NCBI GenBank assembly: GCA_026394395.1
Contig: JAPKYK010000001.1
Span: 159,940 to 223,939, forward strand
Length of the DNA stretch: 64,000 nt
DNA from: Methanomassiliicoccales archaeon
Lineage (GTDB): Archaea > Thermoplasmatota > Thermoplasmata > Methanomassiliicoccales > UBA472
Direction: 5' to 3'
Position 1 is the stretch's first letter; each line of letters opens with the position of its first letter. Below, one piece after another: positions 16,824-25,435 of this stretch. A model generated the notes under the pieces. The model was not told the origin of the DNA. It worked only from the letters and a program-made list of their open reading frames with translations, and searched no databases. The position numbers and the translations under genes were made by a program.

Positions 16824-18119
16824 TCAGCCTAAGACCCGCTCGACCACGGACCTTCCCATCCGCATGATGTCCTCTAGGTCCTTCAGGTTCCGAGCCTCGG
16901 CGGTCAGTCGGAGCTTGGGCTCCGTACCGGACAGGCGTGCCAACAGCCAGCCCCGGCCCAGGTCCACCCGGAAGCCGTCGACCGTGGAGAGCCGGCCCTC
17001 GATCGACCCCATCTTCTCGGCCAGCCTGACCTGGACCTTCTCGCGGTCCCGAGCCTCGAACTTGAAGGAGTCCCGGGCCGAGGGGTAGCTGGGCAGCCCG
17101 TCCACCACCTCCCACAACGGCCTCCCGTTCAGGAGCCTGAGGAGATGGGCCCCGGCCAACATCCCGTCCGGGCAGAAGTTGACCCGGGGAAAGATGAACG
17201 CCCCGGAGGGCTCTCCGCCGAAGGGCAGCCCGCCCTTCTTCAAGGCGTCGGAGACGAAGGCGTCGCCCACCCGGGTGCGGGTGATCGGCCGCCCGACGAT
17301 GTCGTCCAGGACCATCGAGGCGTCCACCGGGGCAGCCATCGCCTTCACCTTCATGAGGGAAGCGAAGAGCGCCAGCAGGCGGTCCCCGCTGACGTACCGG
17401 CCCTTCTCGTCCACGGCCACCATGCGGTCACCGTCCCCGTCATGGGCTATTCCCACAACGCCCCTGACGCGGCACAGTCCCATCAGCTCCTTCAGGTTCT
17501 CCTCCGAAGGTTCGGACGGGCGGCCGGGGAAATGTCCGTCCGGCTTGGCGTTAAGGGATACGACATGGCAGCCCAGTTCCCCGAATAGCCGGGGGCTCAC
17601 CGGTCCGGTGGCCCCACAGCCGCAGTCGATGATCAAGGAACGCTCCACCGGACCGACATCCTTCGTCACCTTGGCAATGTGCTCATCGATGGCCCCCTCC
17701 CACGGCTGCTCTTGGAACATGGACCTCCAGTCGGCCGATCTGCCGCCGGAGGTGATCGATCTCTCCACCTCGTCCTCCTGTTCCTTGTCAAAGGCGCTGC
17801 CGTCGGGGTTCCACATCTTCACCCCGTTGTACTCCGGAGGGTTGTGGGAGGCGGTGACCATGAGCCCGCAGTCGAAGTGGGAGGCGGCGCAGGCCAAGGT
17901 CGGGGTGGGAACCATCCCTGCCCTGTAGGGCTCGGCTCCGGCCTCAAGGAGCCCGGCCGTCAAGGCGCTCACCAGAAGGTCGCCACTGGTCCGAGGGTCC
18001 TTGCCGATGACAACTCTGTCGGCCATGGTGCCCACCGCCCGGCCGATCTTGACGCACAGCGCGGCGTCTATGTCCTTTCCCACCACCCCGCGGATGCCCG
18101 AGGAACCGAACAGGCCCAT
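16824..18119 (-). CDS. glmM: Phosphoglucosamine mutase/phosphomannomutase
   Basis: The 431-residue alpha-D-phosphohexomutase has all four signatures: the phospho-Ser loop VTASHNPPEYNG (S91), the metal loop AHDGDGDR, the sugar loop GGEPSGAF and a C-terminal phosphate loop RLSGTEPKLRL. It interconverts glucosamine-6-P and -1-P (or mannose phosphates). Pairing with the GlmU-like gene 46 bases downstream points to UDP-GlcNAc synthesis for glycans. GTTATATG about 25 bases upstream of ATG suggests a leaderless transcript. Confidence 0.92.
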   Translation of the reverse strand: MGLFGSSGIRGVVGKDIDAALCVKIGRAVGTMADRVVIGKDPRTSGDLLVSALTAGLLEAGAEPYRAGMVPTPTLACAASHFDCGLMVTASHNPPEYNGVKMWNPDGSAFDKEQEDEVERSITSGGRSADWRSMFQEQPWEGAIDEHIAKVTKDVGPVERSLIIDCGCGATGPVSPRLFGELGCHVVSLNAKPDGHFPGRPSEPSEENLKELMGLCRVRGVVGIAHDGDGDRMVAVDEKGRYVSGDRLLALFASLMKVKAMAAPVDASMVLDDIVGRPITRTRVGDAFVSDALKKGGLPFGGEPSGAFIFPRVNFCPDGMLAGAHLLRLLNGRPLWEVVDGLPSYPSARDSFKFEARDREKVQVRLAEKMGSIEGRLSTVDGFRVDLGRGWLLARLSGTEPKLRLTAEARNLKDLEDIMRMGRSVVERVLG

Positions 18120-18246
18120 GGCAGGTTATCCCGGCCGGTGCATATAACCTTACCCCTCCAGGCATAGCCAGCATTTCGTCCAGCACCCCTTTTACATCCC
18201 GATCCGGGTGATAATTATCTGGGTTAGGAAGGGCTTAACAGGGCAT

Positions 18247-18305
18247 TCTATATAAGTGAAAACGCACCTGGAGTTTGTCCTTTATACGATAAATATTATA
18301 TATAG
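18247..18305 (+). promoter_or_regulatory. Tandem TATA boxes before the 74-residue protein gene
   Basis: TCTATATAAGTG at 18247-18258 and AAATATTATATATAG at 18291-18305 both look like archaeal TATA boxes. The second would start RNA near 18325-18335, leaving a leader with the GGAGG site. The first may be an extra start. Confidence 0.5.
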
Positions 18306-18366
18306 ATTATTTCTATTACATACTGGATAACAGGCCAGATTGGTCGATTATCTTGGAGGAAATTCC

Positions 18367-18591
18367 ATGGTGATGGAGAAGATCAGCGTAGACAAGGCCA
18401 AGGACATCGCGAAGAAGAAGGGTCTCAAGCCCGGCCGCGTTAAGGGCACTAACGGAATACAGTTCACGAAGGGCAGCAACGCGAGGCTGGAGATCGTTTC
18501 CTGGGAAGAGTTCGAGAAGACCCTGGGAAAGAGGAACCTCGCGGTGTTCGAGAGCGGCGGCTGGATGAAGATAATGAAGAAGACCAAATAA
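18367..18591 (+). CDS. Conserved-looking small basic protein, unknown function
   Basis: I do not recognise this 74-residue, Lys-rich protein. It begins MVMEKISVDKAKDIAKKKG and later has IVSWEEFEKTLGKRNLAVFE, with alternating helix and strand character and no Cys or membrane segment. ATG 18367 follows GGAGGAAATTCC, a strong ribosome-binding site. Tandem TATA boxes upstream and a T-rich terminator right after suggest a monocistronic, well-expressed gene. Function unknown; a nucleic-acid- or ribosome-associated role is only a guess from charge. Confidence 0.7.
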   Translation: MVMEKISVDKAKDIAKKKGLKPGRVKGTNGIQFTKGSNARLEIVSWEEFEKTLGKRNLAVFESGGWMKIMKKTK

Positions 18592-18626
18592 GGTCTCCTT
18601 ACAAAACCCCGCCAAACCACTTCAGC

Positions 18627-18651
18627 TCATTTTCTTATTTTTTTATTCTTC
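18627..18651 (+). terminator. T-rich transcription terminator
   Basis: A run dominated by T (TTTTCTTATTTTTTTATTCTT) begins 36 bases after the small-protein stop codon. Archaeal RNA polymerase ends transcripts at such tracts. It also lies at the end of the convergent ppx gene. Confidence 0.6.
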
Positions 18652-20202
18652 TGTCCGGTTGAGCATCACCGTCAGTTCCTTTCCGAACGCCTTCTTGAAG
18701 GTCTTGCGGTCCTCCTCCAGGCGCCACATCTCCAACTGAGGGTCGCCGCTGGCAGTGACGATCAGGCGCACCGAACCCTTGGTCACCTTGCTGAAGCGCA
18801 CGCTCTGCACCAGATTGGAATGCGACCGGTCCAGGCTCTCGGCCATGCGCAGGAGGGTGGACAGGCGTACTACCGCCATCTTATCCGCGTCGTCCAACCC
18901 CCTTAGGTCCACCGAGCGCTCCTTGGGCATGCGCTTGCGGTGGTACTTGGCCAGGTTGGCCATGATCTGCACCTCCCGGCTGGAAAAGCCCAGCAGTTCG
19001 GCGTGATTGATGATGTATTGGGAGTGCAGGTGATGGTCGTTGTACGAGATGAAATCCCCGACGTCGTGCAGGAAGGCGGCGTGGCGCAGCAGCTCCCTCT
19101 CGCCTTTGCCCAGCCCGTGCAGACCTTTCTTGACCGCGCTGTCGTACAGCTCGAGGGCGATCGTGGTCACCCACCGGGCGTGCTCCTCGTCCACCGAGCA
19201 GTTCCGCCCCAGCTGTATGACGCTCCTCTCTCTCACCGACAGCTCGCGGAAGCCCGGGAACTCCTCCAGTCTCCCCAGGTAGTCCATCAGCATGCCGTCC
19301 CGCATGCTGCGTCCGCTGACGGCTATCTCGGTGATCTTCAGCTCGTCCATCACCGTTTCGAGTATCAATGCCCCGGCCACGATGATGTCCGCCCTCTCCG
19401 GGTTGATGCCCGGGACCTTCTGCCGGCCCGCTAGGTCCAAAGGCGCCAATTGCGAGACCAGCTTCTTCAACTGGGTGTGGCGGATCACCCCTGGGTGCAG
19501 GCCATCCTGCTTGGCAAGGATGTCCCCCAGGTTCATGATGGTGCCCGAGCTGCCGAAGGCCAGGCCCACCTTGTTCTGCAAGATCTCCTTCTTCGCCCGG
19601 ACCAGCGAGCTCTTGATGTACTTGCGCATCTTGCTGAGGGTCTCGTCAGAAACCGACCCCTCAGGCTTCTTGACGAACATGGCGGTCAGGCGGATGGCCC
19701 CCACCTTCATGCTCTCTAGGTAGGTGTATTCCCTCTGGTCACCGAGGATCAGCTCGGTGCTGCCCCCGCCGATGTCCACGAAAAGGGCGGTCTTCCGACC
19801 GAGATGGTGTCCGCTGGACACTCCAAGATAGATCAGCCGCGCCTCCTCCAGCCCGGAGATGATCTTCAGCTCCACGCCGGTGGTCTCCTTCATCCGCTCG
19901 ATCAGCTCCATGCGGTTGGAGGCCTCGCGGGTGGCGGAGGTGGCCATGGCCACGAACTCGGTCGCCCCGTAGGTGCGCGAGAGGTCGCAGAAGTTCTTCA
20001 ACACCCTCACCGCTCTCTCTATGGCATTCTCCTTCAGCAGCCCGTCCTGGAACTCTGTCTCCCCCAGCCGCACCATCTCCTTTTGCTCGCTTATGACGGT
20101 GTACGAGCGGTTGAGGTTGATGCGCACCACCAGGAGCCGGACGGAGTTGGTACCAACGTCCAGAAAGGCCACCACCTTTCCCTTGTCCACCTCATTGGCC
20201 AA
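18643..20202 (-). CDS. ppx: Exopolyphosphatase, Ppx/GppA family
   Basis: The 519-residue protein has the two-lobed ASKHA phosphatase (VVAFLDVGTNSVRLLVVRI, ATSATREASNR, FVDIGGGSTELILG, GSSGTIMNLG) and a C-terminal HD-like domain (FLHDVGDF, AKYHRKR, LLRMAESLDRSH). It releases orthophosphate from polyphosphate or cleaves pppGpp. TTG 20202 is preferred, with AGGAGG 7 bases upstream; GTG 20187 is the alternative. It overlaps the CHAD fusion gene by 11 bases and forms a polyphosphate operon with ppk. Confidence 0.92.
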   Translation of the reverse strand: MANEVDKGKVVAFLDVGTNSVRLLVVRINLNRSYTVISEQKEMVRLGETEFQDGLLKENAIERAVRVLKNFCDLSRTYGATEFVAMATSATREASNRMELIERMKETTGVELKIISGLEEARLIYLGVSSGHHLGRKTALFVDIGGGSTELILGDQREYTYLESMKVGAIRLTAMFVKKPEGSVSDETLSKMRKYIKSSLVRAKKEILQNKVGLAFGSSGTIMNLGDILAKQDGLHPGVIRHTQLKKLVSQLAPLDLAGRQKVPGINPERADIIVAGALILETVMDELKITEIAVSGRSMRDGMLMDYLGRLEEFPGFRELSVRERSVIQLGRNCSVDEEHARWVTTIALELYDSAVKKGLHGLGKGERELLRHAAFLHDVGDFISYNDHHLHSQYIINHAELLGFSSREVQIMANLAKYHRKRMPKERSVDLRGLDDADKMAVVRLSTLLRMAESLDRSHSNLVQSVRFSKVTKGSVRLIVTASGDPQLEMWRLEEDRKTFKKAFGKELTVMLNRTEE

Positions 20203-22324
20203 TTCGGACCCTCCTCTTGAACGCCCTTTCGAACTGCCCTTTCTTGCGCCCCACCCATTCCCTCTCCAGTTCGAAGGTCCCCACGCCCTTGAGCTGCAGC
20301 CGGACCTCCTTCCTCCCCACGGCCATGGAGACACCGGCGACCCGGGAATCATGCCCCCGGTCCAATGAGTCGGCCAGCGCCAGCAGCGCGGACATCTTGC
20401 GGACCCGTTTCCGCTCGCCTTCCTTCAGGTCCCTGAACACCCGGTCGGTGTCCCGCGGGGCTCGCGTTCCGTGATAGCGGGCCACGCAGCCTACGATCAT
20501 CTTCTCCCGGCAGTCCAAAGGCAGGTCGGCCTTCATGACCAGGTCCAAGGAGCGCCTCTGATGGCCTTCTCTGCCCTGGCTCCATCCCACGTCATGCACC
20601 AGGGCGGCCAGCTCCAGCAGCTCACGGTCGCCTTCCTTCAGCCGGTGCAGCCCGTGGGTCTGGTCGAAGAGAAGCATGGTCATGGTCCTCACCTGCTCCA
20701 CGTGCACCTGGTCCGGGTGCAGGGACATGGCCCATTCGCCCACCGCGACCGTCCGATCATCCTGATGCCCGTGGGCGATATCCTCAGCCAGGTCGTTCAG
20801 TCCCAACGTCCGCACCTCCTCGGCCGTCCCGCTGGCGTCGTACTCCACCAGATGGTGCTGCAGCTGCAGCTCAGGGAAGGTCAAGGTGGCGTAGGAGGCC
20901 TTGGGCCCGTTCCTGGGTCGGCCCACGCTCCCGGGGTTAACGAACAGGGTGCGGGACACCTCCCTCTCCATGGGTACATGGGAATGGCCGGTGACTATCA
21001 CGTCCGCCTTGACCTCCTGGGCGATGTCCTCGAGGCGCGATTCAGGGGTGCCGGGGAGCAGCTTGTCCTGCTCGTCGTCGGGGGCGGCGTGGGTCATGAA
21101 CAGGGTGCGACCGCAGATGTCCAGGCGCACCTCTTTAGGCAGGGACTCAATCCAATCCCAGCTCCTTTCCTTCATGGCGTCTACCAACGAGCCGAGCTGG
21201 GCGTCCGCGCTCGTCTTCCTCTGTCGGGCCTCGAGCGCATCGCGGTCCATGTTGCCGGAGACGCTCATAACGTCCGCCCCCCGCAGCATGTCTATGGCCA
21301 GGTCCGGCTCTGGCAGGCCCACGGCATCGCCAGCGTGCAATATGGCTGAGACCCCGCGGTCCCGGGCGTGGGCCAGCACCGCTCGCAGCGCCGCTGCGTT
21401 CCCGTGCACGTCGGAGATCAAGGCCACATTGACCGGGCAGACCTCCTCCTGGCCATGCCCCTTCAGCTTCTCCAGCAGGCGATAGAAGAAGCGCTCCTGG
21501 GTCAGGGCGTACCAGGTCTCCATGAGCCGCCCGTGCAGTTCCTTCCGCCGTCCCTCCAGTCGCACCTGTAAGTGGTCCAACGCCCCTTCTACAGCGGGGA
21601 GCTCCTTCCTCAGGAGGGGGATCCGTTGCAGCCAGATGTCGCAATCGTGCAGTTCGCCTACCACGTCCTGCATCTTCTTCAGCTCGCGCAGCTCCTCGTC
21701 CAGCCCGTCATCGTAAGCTTTCCTGAAGGCCTCCAGCGCGTAGCGCAGCCTCTTCGCCGCTATGCGCAGGGCGTGATGTCCCTGCCAGTCGCTGTAGACC
21801 GGGACGGAATGGGCGTGCTCGAAGAGCTCCTCCACGGCCACGGCCGCGTGGGTATAGGCGTAGGGGCGCAGGGCGGCAGGCGGTCCGTTCCAATCCTCCC
21901 CTCCCTCCAGTTCGACCTTCAGTTCCAGCAGCGGGCTGCCATCTGATAGCTGGTCCATGAGGGCGCATATCGCCGGTTGCATTGCGGTCCGCCCCTCCTT
22001 CAGGTGCGCTATCAGGGGCTGGAGGTCCTCGGCCCCCTCCATCCCGCTGAGGAAATCGATCTGCACGTCCAGGTCCCGGGCTTGCCCCAAGGATGTGGTG
22101 ACCTCCTTGGCCGCCTGCCGCCAACGCTTGCCCTTCTTCCCCTTGAAGCAATCTCCGAATATCCTCAGGGCAGAACGCAGGCGCCGGGAGGCCACGCGCA
22201 TGCGGTGTACGTGCTCGATGTCCTCCCCCTGGTGGACCCCCTCGACCTCCTCCAGCAGGGCGTCGAGGCGTTCCCGGGCGGCCTGACGGCCGAACTGGCA
22301 CAGCTCATCCCGTCCCAAGATCAT
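20192..22324 (-). CDS. CHAD - metallophosphoesterase - HD domain fusion
   Basis: Three modules lie in one 710-residue chain. Residues 1-295 are a CHAD domain with conserved basic/His helices (HVHRMRVASRRLRSALRIF, HALRIAAKRLRYALEAF) known to bind polyphosphate. Residues 298-495 are a YfcE/MJ0936-like phosphodiesterase (SDVHGN, GD at 332-333, GNMD, TH at 411-412, GHSH at 446-449). Residues 540-710 are an HD-like domain (LVHDVG, LADSLDRGHDS) related to the C-terminus of the neighbouring Ppx. ATG 22324 overlaps the ppk stop as ATGA. Likely a polyphosphate-bound phosphoesterase; the order of domains is unusual. Confidence 0.88.
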   Translation of the reverse strand: MILGRDELCQFGRQAARERLDALLEEVEGVHQGEDIEHVHRMRVASRRLRSALRIFGDCFKGKKGKRWRQAAKEVTTSLGQARDLDVQIDFLSGMEGAEDLQPLIAHLKEGRTAMQPAICALMDQLSDGSPLLELKVELEGGEDWNGPPAALRPYAYTHAAVAVEELFEHAHSVPVYSDWQGHHALRIAAKRLRYALEAFRKAYDDGLDEELRELKKMQDVVGELHDCDIWLQRIPLLRKELPAVEGALDHLQVRLEGRRKELHGRLMETWYALTQERFFYRLLEKLKGHGQEEVCPVNVALISDVHGNAAALRAVLAHARDRGVSAILHAGDAVGLPEPDLAIDMLRGADVMSVSGNMDRDALEARQRKTSADAQLGSLVDAMKERSWDWIESLPKEVRLDICGRTLFMTHAAPDDEQDKLLPGTPESRLEDIAQEVKADVIVTGHSHVPMEREVSRTLFVNPGSVGRPRNGPKASYATLTFPELQLQHHLVEYDASGTAEEVRTLGLNDLAEDIAHGHQDDRTVAVGEWAMSLHPDQVHVEQVRTMTMLLFDQTHGLHRLKEGDRELLELAALVHDVGWSQGREGHQRRSLDLVMKADLPLDCREKMIVGCVARYHGTRAPRDTDRVFRDLKEGERKRVRKMSALLALADSLDRGHDSRVAGVSMAVGRKEVRLQLKGVGTFELEREWVGRKKGQFERAFKRRVRIGQ

Positions 22325-24456
22325 CCCTCCTTGTGCCAGCATCCGCGGTTCCGGATGAGCCAATCCTGGGAATCGACCTTTTCCTCGTTCTTCCGAGCCT
22401 TGCGCTTGACGTAGGTGCCGTCGGGGAGCATGTCCCGGGATTTCACGTTGTCCCGCAGGTGGATCGGCAATATGACGTCCACCAGCATCCGTTTGTAGCT
22501 CTCGTCCAGCACTGGGAACAGGACCTCCACACGTTTGTTCAGGTTGCGGGGCATGAGGTCCGAGCTTCCCAGGAAGACCTCCTCCTCCCCGCCGTTCCTG
22601 AAGTAGTAGATGCGGGCATGCTCCAGGAACCGGCCCACTATGCTGCTCTGCCGGATGTTCTCGCTCAGCCCCTTCACCCCCGGCCGCAGGGCGCATAGCC
22701 CGCGCACGTTGAGATCGATACGGACCCCGGCGTTCGAGGCCCGGTACAGCGCCTGGACCACCTCCTTGTCCAGCAGTCCATTGAGCTTGAACGCCAGGTA
22801 ACCGTCCCCATGCTCTAGGTGCCGTTGGGCCTCGCGGTCTATCTTAGCGATGATCTCCTGCTTAAGGGTCACCGGGGCCACCAGCAACTTGCGATATCGG
22901 TCCTTGTGGGCGTACCCAGTCAGGTAGTTGAACAGGTCGGCCACGTCCGCGCCGATGTCCGGATCGTTGGTCAGGTATCCGATGTCCCCATAGATCCGCG
23001 CGGTCTGGGCGTTGTAGTTCCCGGAGCTCATGTGACTGTAGCGGACGATATCGTCGCCCTTGCGCTTGACCACCAGGAGGAGCTTGGCGTGGACCTTAAG
23101 ATCCAGTAGTCCGTACACCACGTGCACCCCGGCCTGCTCCAAGGCCCGGGCCCAAACGATGTTGTTCTCCTCGTCGAAGCGGGCCTTGAGCTCCACCACC
23201 GCGGCCACGGCCTTACCGTTCTCCCTCGCTTCCATCAGGGCATCGATGATGGGAGAATGCTTGTCGATGCGGTATAGGGTTATCTTGATGGCCAGCACCT
23301 GGGGGTCGTGGGCCGCCTGCTTGAGGAAGGTGACCAGGGGCACGAAGCTGTCATAGGGATGGTAGAACAGCCGGTCCCGATGGTCCACGGCGGTCATGAG
23401 GTCCTTCTCCGGGACCAGCTCCGGCGGCACGTAAGGAAGGAAGGGGTTATCTTTCAGATCGGGACGGTTTATGGCCATCAGGTCCCAGAAGGTGGTAAGG
23501 GCCAACGGAGCGTGCGAACGAAAGACCATCAGAGAATGCAGGCCAAGCTTGTTGGTGAACAGCTCGACCATCTTCTCTGGCATGTCATTGTCCACCTCCA
23601 GGCGGGTGGGGGAGCCGATCCTTCTGGTCTCCACGCTCTCCTCGATGGCCGTGAGCAGGTCCTCAGCCTCGTCCGTGGTTATCTCGATGTCCGCGTCCCG
23701 GGTGATGCGGAAGGTGTGCGCCTCCTTGATGCTCATCCCCGGGAACAACAGGTCCAGGTTGTCCGCCACCAGGTCCTCCAGTAGGACGAAGTCCTGTACC
23801 CGTCCCGGACCATTCTCCGGCAAGGGAACGAAGCGGGGGAAGAGGTCCAAGGGGACCTTGACCCTGGCGTAGCGCTCGCCCCTCTGCGGGTGCCGGACCA
23901 CCACGGCCAGGTTTATGCTCAGGTTGGAGATGAACGGAAAAGGTTGGTTGAAGTCCAGGGCCAGTGGCGTCAGCGCCGGGAAGATCATGCGCTCGAAGAA
24001 GTCCCGCAGCCCCTCCCGACGGCCCCGGTCCAGGTCCCCTATGCGGTGCACCAGTATGCCCTGGGCCTTCAGCTTGGGCAGAAGGTCGTCGTACCAGCAG
24101 GTGCCATGTGCCTCTAACAGAGGAAGGAGCTCGCGGTTGATGGCCTCCATCTGCTCGAGAGGCGTCAGGCCGTCCGGCGGGAATTCCAGCGCCCCCTTTT
24201 TGAGCTGCCTCTTGAGCCCTGACACGCGCACCATGAAGAACTCGTCCAGGTTGCTGCCGCAGATGGCCAGGAACTTGACCCTCTCCAGAAGGGGGTGCCG
24301 CTCATCCAAAGCCTCCTCGAGTATACGGCGATGGAACCCGATCCAGCTGATCTCCCGGTTCAGGAAAGAGGAGGATGATTCCAGCTTTGAGGCGGGCGCT
24401 TCAGCCTTCGTCACCGGCTTGTTCTTCTTCTTATCCTTGTTCTTGCGAGAGGCCAT
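22321..24456 (-). CDS. ppk1: Polyphosphate kinase 1
   Basis: PPK1 reversibly makes polyphosphate from ATP. The 711 residues hold the N-terminal helix bundle (FLNREISWIGFHRRILEEA), a head domain, and two PLD-like catalytic domains. The autophosphorylated His is in LDLKVHAKLLLV, and the second catalytic His is in LEHARIYYFRNGG. LYRIDKHSPIIDAL and HMSSGNYN are further signatures. A Lys-rich start (MASRKNKDKKKNK) is unusual and may be a flexible tail. GTATATATG at 24484-24492 is its TATA box. It leads the operon ppk1 - CHAD fusion - ppx. Confidence 0.96.
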   Translation of the reverse strand: MASRKNKDKKKNKPVTKAEAPASKLESSSSFLNREISWIGFHRRILEEALDERHPLLERVKFLAICGSNLDEFFMVRVSGLKRQLKKGALEFPPDGLTPLEQMEAINRELLPLLEAHGTCWYDDLLPKLKAQGILVHRIGDLDRGRREGLRDFFERMIFPALTPLALDFNQPFPFISNLSINLAVVVRHPQRGERYARVKVPLDLFPRFVPLPENGPGRVQDFVLLEDLVADNLDLLFPGMSIKEAHTFRITRDADIEITTDEAEDLLTAIEESVETRRIGSPTRLEVDNDMPEKMVELFTNKLGLHSLMVFRSHAPLALTTFWDLMAINRPDLKDNPFLPYVPPELVPEKDLMTAVDHRDRLFYHPYDSFVPLVTFLKQAAHDPQVLAIKITLYRIDKHSPIIDALMEARENGKAVAAVVELKARFDEENNIVWARALEQAGVHVVYGLLDLKVHAKLLLVVKRKGDDIVRYSHMSSGNYNAQTARIYGDIGYLTNDPDIGADVADLFNYLTGYAHKDRYRKLLVAPVTLKQEIIAKIDREAQRHLEHGDGYLAFKLNGLLDKEVVQALYRASNAGVRIDLNVRGLCALRPGVKGLSENIRQSSIVGRFLEHARIYYFRNGGEEEVFLGSSDLMPRNLNKRVEVLFPVLDESYKRMLVDVILPIHLRDNVKSRDMLPDGTYVKRKARKNEEKVDSQDWLIRNRGCWHKEG

Positions 24457-24570
24457 TTCTATCCACCACACATCTGACCTGCAGTATATATGAGATTACT
24501 GACCAGTCAATAATTCACTCATTATCAAAATGTAAATCGGTGCTGTTCAGTTCTTATAGGCTGGAGCAGC

Positions 24571-25377
24571 ATGCTGGTGCCCATGGACGCCCTGATCCGC
24601 CCCGGGGACGTGGACACCGACCGCTTGGACCGGACCAGACGCATCGACTGGGTCGACATCGGGAGGGTGCAGGGATCGAGGGTGCTGGTGGTCGGCGCCG
24701 GAGCCCTGGGCAACGAGGCGGTCAAGGACCTGGTGCTCTTCGGCTTCCAGCACGTGGACGTGCTGGACATGGACCGCGTGGTCCGCTCCAACCTGAACCG
24801 CTGCGTTCTATTTCGCGAGGGGGACCAGTCCACCGGAAGGGGCAAGTCCGATCTGGTGGCGGAGAGGGCCAGGGAGCTCGATCCCTCGTCCGAGGTCAGA
24901 CCTTTGTTCGGGACGGTGCAATCTCTGGGGCCGAAGGAGATGGCAGCCTACGACGTGATCCTCGGGTGCTTGGACAACGTGGCCGCCCGTCTGCACCTCA
25001 ACGCCAATTCCTACCACGCCGGCGTCCCTTACATCGACGGAGGGACGGACGGCTTCCGGGGCCGAGTGCAGGTGGTGGTCCCCCCATCGACCCCCTGCCT
25101 GCAATGCTCCATGAATCGCAGCCACTACAAGGTGATGGAACGGAGGTTCAGCTGCACCGGACAGGACACGGTGTTCTACCAGCCCAAGATGGCAGCGGAG
25201 ATAACCACCACCAGCGTCATCGCCGCCATGCAGGTCCGGGAGGCGGTCAAGTTGCTCTCCGGAAAGGACGTGGTCTGTAACACGGTCTATTACGATGGAC
25301 TGACAGGGAACTGCGAGACCCTCACCTTGGACCGGGACCCCGAATGCCCGGTCCATCTGACCGCGCCATTATCATAA
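24571..25377 (+). CDS. E1-like ubiquitin-activating enzyme (ThiF/UBA family)
   Basis: The 268-residue adenylation-domain protein has the nucleotide loop VLVVGAGALGNEAVKDL (residues 38-54), then DMDRVVRSNLNRCVLF (67-81) as in E1 D-x-D-x-V-x-x-S-N-L-N-R, GCLDNVAAR and PYIDGGTDGFRG. C176-x2-C179 with C259 and H262 (DPECPVH) form a likely zinc site. C195 in RRFSCTGQD sits where UBA3-type E1s have their catalytic Cys-Thr. It should adenylate the C-terminus of the ubiquitin-like protein encoded next and pass it as a thioester to the E2. It lacks the UFD and second catalytic half-domain of eukaryotic E1s. GGAG precedes ATG 24571. Confidence 0.9.
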   Translation: MLVPMDALIRPGDVDTDRLDRTRRIDWVDIGRVQGSRVLVVGAGALGNEAVKDLVLFGFQHVDVLDMDRVVRSNLNRCVLFREGDQSTGRGKSDLVAERARELDPSSEVRPLFGTVQSLGPKEMAAYDVILGCLDNVAARLHLNANSYHAGVPYIDGGTDGFRGRVQVVVPPSTPCLQCSMNRSHYKVMERRFSCTGQDTVFYQPKMAAEITTTSVIAAMQVREAVKLLSGKDVVCNTVYYDGLTGNCETLTLDRDPECPVHLTAPLS

Positions 25378-25394
25378 TGTTGATTCTAATGGAA

Positions 25395-25406
25395 AGGATT
25401 ATACAT
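25395..25406 (+). promoter_or_regulatory. TATA-like box before the ubiquitin-like gene
   Basis: AGGATTATACAT lies about 30-40 bases before ATG 25436, within the 58-base gap after the E1-like gene. It would give the modifier, E2 and JAMM genes a transcript of their own, so the modifier could exceed E1 in amount. Confidence 0.45.
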
Positions 25407-25435
25407 GATTCCCAAAGATTGACCAGCGGATTACA

